This document shows, one piece after another, positions 11,195 through 22,642 of a stretch of 64,000 nt of DNA. Source of the stretch: Viola odorata (lineage: Eukaryota > Streptophyta > Magnoliopsida > Malpighiales > Violaceae); the NCBI GenBank assembly GCA_963691705.1, contig OY829538.1, forward strand, positions 76,514,781 through 76,578,780, in the 5' to 3' direction. The position numbers were made by a program, and so were the translations under genes. The notes below the pieces were generated by a model. That model had not been told where the DNA came from, did not search any database, and saw only the letters and a program-made list of their open reading frames with translations. Position 1 is the first letter of the stretch, and each line of letters begins with the position of its first letter.

Positions 11195-13803
11195 ATGGAA
11201 CCAATGCAAGAAAGAAGCATGATTACGAATTCATCAGGAACTTTTTATGAGAAGTTTACCTGTTTCATTCTTCCTCCCAAGGTGAATTCGCTTGGATTGC
11301 TCAGAACCCTTAAGGAACAAAGAGAGGGTTTATTCGACTATACATTGCCTAATCTTGAATTCCAACTGGCAGTCATGTTTTTCCTCACATTGGCCCTCAA
11401 TTTTTACTTTACGAAAAAAAGCCTTCCTGCAATAGTTCCAGAGATCATTGTAAGTACACTTCTTCTCTTTTTCTCCACTAAAACCATACAATTTATCCTC
11501 ATAGTTTCATTGAGTCGGTTAACTAATGTTGCCATGGTTTTGATGATACAGGCAGGCTTGTTGTTCAACCCATACACGCTACCAGATTGGATTGCAGACA
11601 GAATATTTACATTAGACAGCACAAAAACGGTTGGCACCCTGGTTGCTGTCATATACCAGCTCTTCATTTTCCAAAGTGGAGTCAAAATGGAGGTCGGGAT
11701 GATCAGAAGTGTCAAAGGGAAAGTTTTGGCGAGCAGCATTGCTTGTACATCAATTCCTCTTCTTGTAGGGATGACTACCTTAGCATTGATCCCTAGTGGT
11801 AATACAGGGGAGAGAACTCATAGAAGTATAATCAATGATATTGCCGCATCAACAACTTACTCCATCACCTCATTCCCAGTCATAGTCTCCATATTGAATG
11901 ATCTTAAGCTCGTGAATTCCGAACTTGGTCGATTAAGCTTGTCAACAGCATTAGTCAGTGACATTGTAAGCATTGTTCTGGTGACAATTACATCTATGGT
12001 GAGCGCAGCATATTATGGACGAGAAGGAGGAACCACCACGCAATTTATAGCGGTTATCTGTTTCATTTTCTTTGTTGTGTTCATGCTGAGGCCAGCACTG
12101 AAAGTTCTGGTCGGGAAGCCAACGAAGGACTTTCACATCTATCTTGTAATCTCCTTGGCAATGGGAACTGTCTTCTTTGGAAAGTATTTCATCATGTTTG
12201 TTCATTATGGGCCTTTCATCGTCGGTCTTGCTGTACCAGCTGGATCATCACTTGGGGCTTCAATTGTGAATTTGTTCGAAGTGGTTCCAGGTTATTTTAT
12301 TCCATTCTTCGTCACGGTATGTGCGATGAGGACGAATTACAAAGGTTTCTATAATATTTCCGAGATAGCACCCATTGTAACTGCTTCCATTTTAATTCCC
12401 TCGACAAAATTCCTAGTGTCTTTTTTATCACAAACCTACGTTTGGAAGATGCCAAGGAATGATGCTATAGCTTTCGGTCTTCTAACGTGTGCCAAAGGTG
12501 TTGTTGAACTCGCCATGTATAGCTACTTCTATGACATCAAGGTAATCAATGAATCTGAATCCATCTTGAACCTGCATTTACACTGCAGAATGTATTAATA
12601 CAATACAAAGCATGGCAACTATTTGATATTCCTTTGTTCAATCATTTTGCCAATGATTTGCAGGTTGTATCTGATGAAAGATATGCTTACATGATTTTGA
12701 GTATCCTCGTCTCTGGAGGACTAGTGCCGATTCTTTTGAAATACCTATACAGTCCAACAAAAAGATACGCAGCGCACCAGAAGAGAAACCTGATGAATGC
12801 TGATCCAGATTCAGACCTCAGAATCATTTCTTGCATTCATGCACCAGGGGATGTGAGGGCAGTCCTGAAGCTTCTTGATGCATCTTGTAGGGGTGATTCT
12901 CCTCTCGCAATAGATGTCCTTCACCTTATCAAGCTTGTTGCACAATCCACACCCATCCTTATTCCACACCGCAAAGAAAGGGTCATCCTATGCGATTACT
13001 TCTACTCGGTCAATGTTGTTCGTTTGTTCAACGAATTTGAGCAGAACAATCAGGGATCTGCAACAGTAAATGCATTCACCGCAGTTTCTTCTCCATTACT
13101 CATGTATGAAGACATCTGCACATTAGCATTGGACAAGCATTCATCGCTTATAATTCTCCCATTCCATGTTAGATGGAACCACCGAGAAGGGATTGGAAAA
13201 GAATCAGAAGACAAAACCACGAGGGACTTGAATATCAGTGTCCTTGAAAAAGCTCCTTGCTCAATAGGGATCCTCGTTGACCGTTACAAGAAGCTTGCAA
13301 GCAAAGAAGATTCATCACTCTCAGTCTACACAGTTGCCATGGTCTTCTTGGGAGGTGCCGACGACAGGGAAGCTTTGGTTTTTGCCATGAACATGGCAAA
13401 AGACACCAAGGTCAATCTCACTATAGTGCAACTAACAAAAGGTGGTGAAACTGATTACGAAAAAGCCTCAGATGATGAGCTAGATGGCAAGGAAGCTAAA
13501 CGCGACCATGTTGTGTTAAATACTGCAAAAGAGAGAGAATACATAACATTCAAAAGTGAGGTAGCAAATGATGCAGCAACAACTGCTTTAATCATTAGAT
13601 CAATGGTTAATGAGTTTGAGCTTATTATAGTTGGAAGAAGGGACGGCATTAATGAAAATACACCGCAAACGGCAGGGCTTGAAGAATGGTGTGAGTATCC
13701 AGAGTTGGGGGTTTTGGGAGACCTTATTTGTGCTCAAGAATCAAAGGGTACATGCTCCCTCCTTGTTGTGCAGCAAGATCAACACGAAGCAGAAGCTGGT
13801 TGA
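11195..13803 (+). CDS. Cation/H+ antiporter, CHX family (CPA2), array copy B
   Basis: Exons 11195-11449, 11552-12541 and 12664-13803 join in phase to give 794 aa. The layout matches copy A: FTCFILPPKVNSLG at the N-terminus, membrane exchanger domain with SILNDLKLVNSELGRL and PFIVGLAVPAGSSLG, then the cytosolic regulatory half ending in LEEWCEYPELGVLGDLI. Intron 1 (11450-11551) is 102 nt and has no in-frame stop, so an unspliced message would still be readable across it, adding 34 residues. Compared with copy A the loop after GKP (about residue 310) lacks several residues. Much of exon 3 near 12845-13060 is almost identical to copy A, while neighbouring stretches differ. Confidence 0.92.
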
Positions 13804-15400
13804 AGTTAAATTGTATATATACAACAAGAGAAATGGGAGTTTGATGTCCTTTTGCCCCGTCTTTACAATGTTCATAGCTTAGATACCGATTTCCCCCGTG
13901 TTTGTCATTTTTTTCCCAATTCCCGCCTTGTGTTTGTCCCAATTAGCCACCTAACCAAATCTTTCACTCTTTCTTTTATCAACCAGGGCTAATTGGGACG
14001 ACAAATGTGACAAACACATAGTAAAATTGGTATTTTAGCCTTTATTCTTTCATTTTTCATTTAGTTCGCGTATTAGAAAAATGCAATTTGGGTGCATCAT
14101 TGATCCCTAAGGAAGATTGTGGCTTGGCAATATATTTTTATTTAATAAAAAACTTATGAATTGAAGAATTTATTTTTAATTTATAATATTTGGTTTTAAA
14201 AAGTGTTGCACCATATAACTTCTCATAACGCACGTGTTTGACACTAATTATCGGTGATAATTTTACCATTACTATTTTTATTTAGATCTCCTAATTGTCA
14301 TATATTCAAACACAAATTTACATTACAGATCGTGCGCCACCATGCAAAAAAAAAGGAAAACCTTATAGGAATCAACTCAGTACAGCAAATTTTAATAGGC
14401 CCATTAGCCTAGCCTTTGCCTCTGCCAATCTGCACCTCGACCAAATCCAATCCAATAATCCAATCCCTAGCCTAGCCTTTGCCTCTGCCTCTCTTCTCCT
14501 CTCCTCAACCAAATCCCTAGCACAGCCACGCCTCATCCGTTTCTTCCTTATCTCTAAGAAGGACCAATCCTCCTAGTAGATCCAAATTCGCCTCCTTTCT
14601 CTCAATCAGGTTCGTATTCTCTTCTTATTCTCCATTTTATGATTTGGGTTTGCTGCAATTTCTATTATTTGCTATTTCTAGGGTATATGTAAACGATTGT
14701 TATTCCTGTGAATGGAGAATGAGTGAATTTTGTTAATTTTGTTCTTTAAAATGAATTGAGAATTAATTTTATGGTTTGACTTATTAATTAGAAACATCCA
14801 TCAGCATTAGATAATGTGGATCCCATCAGTGCATGACACATGTCCATGACCCTCTAATTATCAACTACGCCTATCAAGCATCATTTCTAATAAACAAATA
14901 TGGAGGAAAGAATATATCTGTCACCAATGCTGCATATTTTTGATAGTGTAGAGAATGAGAGAATCATACGAGGATTTCAAAAAATGAAACCTCGTAGAGA
15001 ACAATTGTAAGATGTATATTGTATGAATTCTAATGTATAATTAATTTTTTTCTATATTGTCTTCTTATTTACCTTTTTGTTAAGTTTATCTAAATATTTG
15101 TTATTTAGTTCAATTTTTTGTTCAGCTCGCTTGCTTTCCTTTTAAAATACTCCACAAAAAAAAATTCGGGGACGCTGCCCCCGAACCCCCGCCCCCCTGG
15201 AAATAATTCCTGGATCCGTCCCTGGTTGCAAAAAAAATGTCTCCTGTCGAAAAAAGAACATGACCATTGACCACCTTACATTTATAACCATTTTTCATTC
15301 AATGGTCTTCCATTCTTGAAACAAAAAGAAGAAAAGGGGCAGAACAGAAGCTAGTTGTAGTGGGGGAAAAAACAAGAACAACAACTAGCTTCTTGGCAGA
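13804..15400. other. Spacer between CHX copies B and C with inserted DNA
   Basis: The 3' flank of copy B comes first. Bases 14352-14395 resemble promoter DNA of copy D (ACTCAGTACAGCAAATT versus 19207-19222), and promoter-like sequence resumes near 15226 (GTCTTCCATTCTTGAAAC). The roughly 0.83 kb in between is foreign to the array and is described separately. No coding gene is seen. Confidence 0.55.
14396..15226. mobile_element. Insertion in CHX C promoter with hAT-like right terminus
   Basis: The right end (about 15155-15226), read on the minus strand, begins CAGGGACGGATCCAGGAATT and continues with G-rich sequence, a form typical of plant hAT-type element ends. The left end is not recognisable; it begins with pyrimidine-rich, UTR-like DNA (14396-14600) followed by a possible splice donor, which may be captured gene DNA. 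I see no transposase frame. Its boundaries are inferred from the break in similarity to the other CHX promoters. Confidence 0.4.
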
Positions 15401-18029
15401 ATGGAACCTCTGCAAGAAAGAAACGTGACTACGAATTCATCAGGAACTTTCTACGAGAAGCGCACATGTTACATTCTTCCTCCGAAGGTGAATTCGGCTG
15501 GATTGCTCAGAATCCTGATGGAGAAACAATCCTGTTTTTTCGATTATAAATTGCCTAATCTTGAATTCCAGCTGGCAGTCATGTTTCTCCTGACATTGGC
15601 CCTGAATACTTTTTTTAAGAGGAAAGGCATTCCTCCAATAGTTCCACAGATCATTGTAAGATACTTTTCTGTTTCTTCTATCCATTAAAATGATCATATA
15701 ATCTGTCCTCGACGTTTCGTTGCACCGATAAACGAATGTTGTTGTCATGATTCTGATGATATATATATATATATATATACAGGCAGGAATGCTGTTCAAC
15801 CCAATTACACTTCCGCAATGGGTTTCAGACAGAATATTTGCATTGGACAGCGCGAAAACGATTGGCACCCTGTCTGCTGTTATGTACCAGCTCTTCATTT
15901 TCCAAAGTGGAGTCAAAATGGAGGTTGGGATGGTCAGAACCATCAGAGCGAAAGTTCTGGCAAGCAGCGTTGCTTGTACATTGATTCCTTTCCTTGTTGG
16001 GGCAGCTACCTTAGCATTGATGCCAAGAGGTGCTGATAAAGAGTGGAACAGTGTAATAAAGGACATATTCGCAGCAACTACGTACTCTATCACCTCATTC
16101 CCAGTCATAGTTTCCATATTGAATGATCTTAAGCTCGTGAATTCGGAACTTGGTCGATTAAGCTTGTCAACAGCTTTAGTCAGTGACCTTATCAGCATTG
16201 TTCTGACCACAATCACATCTTTGGTGTTAGGAGCATATAATGGACAAGAGGTTGCCAGCATCTGGCAATTGATAGTGATTGTCTGTTTCATTTTCTTTGT
16301 GGTGTTCATGCTCAGGCCAGCATTGAAACTTCTGGTCGGGAAGCCGAACGAAGCCAAGCCATCAAAGGACTTTCACATCTTTGTTGTAATCTCCTTGGCA
16401 ATGGCAAGTGTCTTCTTTGGAAATTATTTCCTCATGTTTGTTCATTATGGGCCTTTCATCGTCGGTCTTGCTGTACCAGCTGGATCATCACTTGGGGCTT
16501 CGATTGTGAACTTGTTCGACGTGGTTCAAGGTTATTTCATTCCATTTTTCATCACAGTATGTGCGATGAGGATGGATTACGAAGGTTTCTATACATTTTC
16601 CGAGACACCAGCCATTTTAACTGCTGCCATTTTGATCCCCTCGACAAAGTTCTTAGTGTCTTTTCTATCGCAAACCTATGTTTGGAAGATGCCATCAAAT
16701 GATGCTATTGCTTTCGGTCTTCTAACGTGTGCCAAAGGTGTTGTTGAACTCGCAATGTATAGCTTCTTCTACGACATCAAGGTAATCAATGAATTCAAAT
16801 TCCATCTTCAACCTGCATTTAGAGTAAAGAATGTAACTAAGGACTTGTTTAATCATTTTGCCATTGATTTGCAGGTTATAGGTAATGAAAAATATGCTTA
16901 CATGATTTTGAGTGTCCTCGTCTCAGGGGGGATTGTGCCGATTCTTGTGAAGTACCTATACAGTCCAACAAAAAGATACGCAGCGCACCAGAAGAGAAAC
17001 CTGATGAATGCTGATCCAAATTCTGACCTCAGAATCATTGCTTGCATTCATGCACCAGGGGATGTGAGGGCAGTCCTGAAGCTTCTTGATGCCTCTTTTT
17101 GGGGTGATTCTCCTCTTGCGATAGATGTCCTTCACCTTATCAAGCTTGTTGCACAATCTACACCTGTTCTCATTGAACACCCCAAGGATAGGGTCATCCT
17201 ATGCAATTACTTCTACTCGGCCAATGTCATTCGTTTGCTCAACGAATTTGAGCAGAACAATCAGGGATGTGCAACGATAAATGCATTCACAGCAGTTTCT
17301 CCACCATCACTCATGTATGATGACATCTGCACATTAGCATTTGACAAGCGCACATCGTTCATAATTCTCCCTTTCCATGTTAGATGGAACCACCAAGAAG
17401 GGATTGGAAGTGTATCACAAGACAAGACCATGAGGGACCTGAACATTAGTGTCCTTGAAAGAGCTCCTTGTTCGATAGGAATCCTCGTCGACCGTTACAA
17501 GAAGCCTGCAAGCAAAGAAGATGCATCACTCTCAGTCTACAAAGTTGCTATGTGCTTCTTGGGAGGCGCTGATGACAGGGAAGCTTTGGTTTTTGCCATG
17601 AACATGGCGAAAGACACCAAGGTTCATCTCATTGTAGTGCAACTCACTGCAACAGAAGGTGGCGAAACTGATTACTCTAAACCCTCAAATGATGAGCTAG
17701 ATGGCATGGAAGCAAAACGCAACTTTGCTGTTCTAAAGACTGCAAAAGAGAGAGACTGCATATCATTCAAAAGCATGGTAGCAAATGATGCAGCAGAAAC
17801 CTCTTTGATCATTAGATCAATGGTTAACGAGTTTGAGCTTATAATAGTTGGAAGAAGAAACGGAATAAACGAAACGACAGCTCAAATTGCCGGTCTTGAA
17901 GAATGGTGTGAGTATCCAGAGTTGGGGGTTTTGGGAGATCTTATTTTGGCCAAAGACTCGAAGGGTACATGTTCCCTCCTTGTTGTGCAGCAAGATCAGT
18001 ACCAAGCAGGTGCTGGTTTGAGTAATTAA
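15401..18029 (+). CDS. Cation/H+ antiporter, CHX family (CPA2), array copy C
   Basis: Exons 15401-15655, 15783-16781 and 16875-18029 join in phase to give 802 aa. The domain order is as in copies A and B: N-terminal RTCYILPPKVNSAG, exchanger domain with SILNDLKLVNSELGRL and PFIVGLAVPAGSSLG, and cytosolic half with GGADDREALVFAMNMAKD. Two features are odd. Intron 1 ends in an (AT)n microsatellite (15759-15779) directly before the CAG acceptor. Intron 2 (16782-16874) is 93 nt, a multiple of three, with no stop in frame, so its retention would add 31 residues between the membrane and cytosolic halves. Exon 3 at about 17265-17475 is nearly identical to copy A and much less like copy B. Confidence 0.92.
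15759..15779. repeat. (AT)n microsatellite at the 3' splice site of CHX C intron 1
   Basis: About ten AT units run to within two bases of the CAG acceptor that precedes exon 2 at 15783. They replace the usual polypyrimidine tract found in copies A, B and D. Confidence 0.9.
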
Positions 18030-18199
18030 TTTGTATATATAAACCAAGACAGATGGGGATTTTGAAGCCTATTTGTCCCATCTTTCTGCAATGTTTCTAT
18101 TCTTTCATTCTTCAATAAGAACTTAACTGTTTTTCCTCTATTGTGATTGAAAATAACATAAATTTAGAAGAAAACACAAGAAAGAAAATCTTATAAAGT
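18030..18199. other. 3' flank of CHX copy C
   Basis: This is the 3' UTR and flank of copy C. Similarity to DNA near the NDUFAF2-like gene begins at about 18200. Confidence 0.5.
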
Positions 18200-18880
18200 T
18201 AAAAGAGAACTGTAGTCATGCCATCACAGTTGAAAACATTCTACAGTACTGCTAAATGTCTTGGTGTTTTATACCAGCATATACCGTACGGTACGATATC
18301 CGCAGCTCACTTCAATGATAAAAATGAAAAACAAAAGCCTTGTTCTTATAAATTCAAGAGAAGAATGTAAATGAAAGAATACAGTGTATCATTTCCAAGA
18401 CTAGACCACCTCCTCCTCTCTAGCTGCAAAACTTGCATGACAAGGTATGCAGAAAAGTTGAAGTTGTTTTAACAATTACACGTTTATGACGACTCAAACA
18501 TTGAATGTCTTTCCCAGAAATCTCATTTTTGAAGGAAATAGCGGTTAGTAAAGAATATAATACAGCAATGTAGGACAATTTTTGCAATTCCAAATCCATT
18601 TAAACCATAAGAAGATTAAATTAGTGTAAGTTAATGAATCTCAAACTATTAATTATTAATCAAACCAACTCAACAATTCGGGATTTTCAAAACGCAGGGA
18701 CCTATTCGAGAAGAATGGACAGATATAGTGACAAATTCGCTACTTAAACCTAAGAAAAATAATGTCAGCAAGAAGGTAAATAGAGGCATCCAACGACAGA
18801 GAAATTGCAGCAAGAAAATACCAAACATTTCACTATTTCTTTGCATGTTCAAGTGTTTCAATTTCTATTAAGTTAGTGAA
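18200..18880 (-). pseudogene. Partial copy of the NDUFAF2-like gene 3' end
   Basis: Bases 18221-18570 match 22190-22530, the region downstream of the intact NDUFAF2-like gene (shared blocks include ATCACAGTTGAAAA, GTGTATCATTTCC and CTAGACCACCTC). Bases about 18755-18870 match about 23505-23645, inside intron 6 of that gene (shared GAGAAAT.GCAGCAAGAAAATAC and CATTTCACTAT.TCTTTGCA). The sequence between, which in the intact locus includes exons 7-9, is missing. So this is a truncated, internally deleted copy in the same orientation and in the same place relative to a CHX gene. It cannot encode protein. Confidence 0.8.
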
Positions 18881-19441
18881 AACAATAAGTGCTGGATGCA
18901 ATTATGAACATATCAACAGTAGTTCTGTGCATGAAAACAAACGGAAAGTCATTTGTCAACTGTTGTAATAACTGTTTTTATTTAATCTCTTTAATAAGTA
19001 AAAATCTTTTAAGCATGATAGCTAAACACAGGTTTTACAAAGCTATATTTAGTAAACAAACCTCTCATCTTGAAACATACAACAGTAAAACAAATCAAAT
19101 TTAATATTTTCTCTAAAATTATCATGTATTCTAACAGCTAAATTACGAATCTACGTGACAGAACCTCAATCATCGTATAAAAAAAAGGAAAACTTGTCAG
19201 AGCTGGATCAGTACAGAAAATTGGTTTCACAACAAGTTCTATTTAAACAGAACATAACAAGAAAAAATTAGAAAAGCAGAAACCTGTAGCCACCTTTCAT
19301 TACCTTTGCACCACCAACAGACCTTTCATTATCATCATTATCGAACTGGTCTTCCATTGCTGAAAGGAAAGAAGAAGAAAAAAACAGAAGCTGGTTATCG
19401 TAAAAGAAAGAAAGAAAAACAACAAGTAGCTTCTTTCTAAA
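18881..19441. other. Promoter region of CHX copy D
   Basis: This region resembles the promoter of copies A and B. It includes TATTTAAAC at 19240-19248 and the GTCTTCCATT block near 19350. No gene is seen. Confidence 0.5.
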
Positions 19442-21963
19442 ATGGATCCACTACAAGCAAAAAACGAGATTAAGAATTCATCAGGAACTTATTATGAGAG
19501 GTTTTCCTGTTTCATTCTTCCACCGAGAGTGAATTCCCTTGGATTTCCAAGAACCCTTAAGGAGAAAGAACCTGCAGTATGCATTGCCTAATCTTGAACT
19601 TCAGATCGCAATCATGTTTTTCCTCACCTTTGCCCTTGGTTACTTGTGTAAGAAGAAAGGAATTCCTCCACTAGTTCCACAAATCATTGTAAGCACTTTC
19701 TTTTCCAACATTAAAACCATACAATTTGTCATCATTGTTTTTGTAGCTTCGATTGACAAATGTTGCCTGTGATTTTGATAATACAGACAGGATTTCTGTT
19801 TAACCAATACACTCTTCCAGTTCGGATTGCAGAAAATATATTTACATTGGATAGCGTGAAAACAGTTGGCACGCTGTCTACCCTTACGTACCAGCTCTTC
19901 ATTTTTCAAAGTGGAGTCAAAATGGAGGTTGGTATGATCAGAACTGTTGGAGGGAAAGTTCTGATGAGCAGCATTGCTTGCGCGATAATTCCTATTCGTG
20001 TTGGGATAGCTACCTTAACAATATTGCGCAGTCCTAAAGACTGGAACGATCATATAAAGGGCATCGCTGAAGTTACGGCGTATTCGATGACCTCATTTAC
20101 AGTCATAGCTCCCATATTGAATGATCTTAAGCTTGTGAATTCAGAACTTGGTCGATTAGGCTTGTCAACAGCATTAGTCAGCGACCTTATCAGCCTTGTT
20201 CTCTTTACAAGTGCAGCTTTGACAGACAAAGCAATTCGATACAAAGGTTCCGACGCAAACAAGATGTTGGTAGTGATCTTCTCTTTCATTTTCTTTGTTG
20301 TGTTCATGCTCAGACCGGCTTTGAAACTTTTGGCTGGGAAGCCAGACGAAGGCAGGCCTTCAAAGGACTTGCACGTCTATGCTGTGATCTCCTAGCAATG
20401 GGAAGTGTCTTCTTAGCAAATTATTTCAAATTGTTTATTCTCTTTGGGCCTTTCATCATCGGTCTTGCCGTACCAGCCGGATCATCACTTGGGACTTCAA
20501 TCGTGAATTTGTTTGATGTGGTTCAAGGTTATTTTCTTCCATTGTTCGTCACAGTATGTGCGATGAGGAAGAATTACAAAGATCTTCTTGTACTTCCAAA
20601 ACGAGATTCCATTCTGACTGCTTTCAGCTTTAATCTCCTTGACGAAATTCTTAGTGGCTTTCCTATCGCAAACCTATTTCTGGAAGATGCCAACGAATGA
20701 TGCTATTGCTTCCAGTCTTCTAATGTGTGCCAAAGGTGCCGTTGAGCTCGCCGTGTATAGCTTCTTCAATGACTTCCAGGTAATTAATGAATCTGAACCC
20801 ATCTTCGACCTGCAATTAGGCAGACAAATAAGAAGCTGTTTTGATATTACTTCATCTTATCATTTTGTCAATGATTTTCAGGTTGTGAGTGATGAAAGAT
20901 ATGCTCACATGGTTGTGAATTGTGCCAGTTCTTGTGAAATACTTGTACAGTCCTACGAAAAGATTGGAAGGGCACCAAAAGAGAAAGCTGATGACTGCCA
21001 ATCCGAATTCAGACCTCAGAATCATTTCTTGCATTCATGCACCAGGGGATGTAAGAGCAGTCCTGAAGCTTCTTGATGCCTCTTGCAAGGGTAATTCTCC
21101 TCTTGCGATTGACGTCCTTCACCATATCAAGCTTATCGCACAATCCACGCCTGTCCTCATTGCACACCCCAAGGAAAGGGTCATCCTTTGCGATTACTTC
21201 CACTCGGTCAATGTCATTTGTTTGCTCAACGAATTCGAGCAGCACAATCAGGGATGTGCGATGGTAAATGCATTCACAGCAGTTTCTCCACCGTCACTCA
21301 TGTATGATGACATCTGCACACTGGCGTTGGACATACGCACGTCATTCATAATCTTACCTTTCCACAGTAGATGGAACCACCACGAAGCAATTGGAAGTGA
21401 ATCAGAAGACAAGACCATGAGGGACTTCAACATCAGTGTCCTTGAAAGAGCTCCTTGCTCAATAGGAATCCTCGTTGACCGTTACCGGAATCCTGCAAGC
21501 AAAGAAGATCCCTCGCTCTCAATCTACACAGTTGCCATGGTCTTCTTGGGAGGCGCTGACGACAGGGAAGCTTTGGTTTTCGCCATGAACATGGCAAAGG
21601 ACAGCAAGGTTAACCTCACTGTAGTGCAACTCACTGCAACAAAAGGTGGTGAAAATGATTATGCAAAACCTTTATTCTTAAACGCGACTACGTTGTTCTA
21701 AAGACTGCAAAAGAGAGAGCTCACGTAACATTCAAGAGCAAGGTAGCGAATAATGCAGCAGCAACTGCTTCAACCATCAGATCCATAGTTAATGAGTTTC
21801 AGCTCATTATAGTTGGTAGAAGATACAGCATCGAAAAGACGGTGCAGACGGCTGGTCTTGAACAATTGGTGTGAGTATCCAGAGTTAGGGATTTTGGGAG
21901 ATCTTATTTTGGCCAAAGACTCTAAGGGTACATGTTCTCTCCTTGTTGTGCAGCAAGATTAAC
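19442..21963 (+). pseudogene. CHX-family cation/H+ antiporter pseudogene, array copy D
   Basis: The copy keeps the start (ERFSCFILPPRVNSLG), both intron positions (near 19689-19786 and 20780-20882) and all domains, but the frame is broken many times. There is a small deletion near 19572 in exon 1. A one-base loss at about 20393 turns the ISLAMG region into a stop. A frame change near 20620-20640 precedes TKFLVAFLSQTYFWK. About 20 bases are lost near 20912 where copies A-C encode the start of exon 3. Another frameshift lies near 21670 in the acidic loop. An extra base near 21863 disrupts LEEWCEY. The last codons read QQD then a stop. Most of the remaining sequence is still close to the intact copies, so inactivation is fairly recent. 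No functional antiporter can be made. Confidence 0.93.
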
Positions 21964-22642
21964 ACCAAGCAGTAACCACTTGGAGTTAATTTGTATATAC
22001 CACCACAGTCTAATTACAATGTTTTTATTTCTTTTATTCTTAGTGAGAATTTACCCTCTTTTTTTTCTTTGTAAAGAAAGGAAAAACAAAGAGCTAAGCT
22101 CTAACACGAGGAGAAAAAGTGACGCCTAACATGTAGGAAAACTAAACTATTTTGATGCCAAATTTATTTAGGAAAACAACATAGTCAGATATCATCACAG
22201 TTGAAAAGATTCCACACTGCTAAATTTCTTGGTTTTCTTACTTCAATAACAAAATGAGAAACAAAATCCATGTTCTTATAAACTCAGGAGAAGTAAATAA
22301 GAGAATACGGTGTATCATTTCCTAAACTAGACCACCTCATTCCTCTACTTGTAAAACTAGCATAAGAAGGTAGGCAGAAAGATTCAGGTTGTTCTAACAA
22401 TTACAATTTTATGACTCGAACATTAGATGTCTTTGCATGGAGCCCCATTCCTGAAATCTCGTTTTCCAACAAAATAGCTTTTAGCAAAGAATGTGTAGTC
22501 AGCAACAGCGAATGTGGGACAATGGCAACTCTGTCATCATTGAAGTTCAATCAATCCATTCACAAAATTGCGAGAGGCAATGCAGGATCGAAGTGGTGAG
22601 GACCAAGAATGATGAGAATGACCAAAAGAAATGCAGACCGTA
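21964..22642. other. Convergent 3' region between CHX D and the NDUFAF2-like gene
   Basis: The spacer contains the 3' flank of both genes. Its part at 22190-22530 is the source-like match of the pseudogene fragment at 18200-18570. No further gene is supported. Confidence 0.55.

Noticed and set aside
11404..11739. Minus-strand open frames opposite the CHX genes (also at 8004, 15440, 20050)
   Set aside because: They are antisense shadows of conserved CHX exons and recur in each copy because the sense sequence is conserved.
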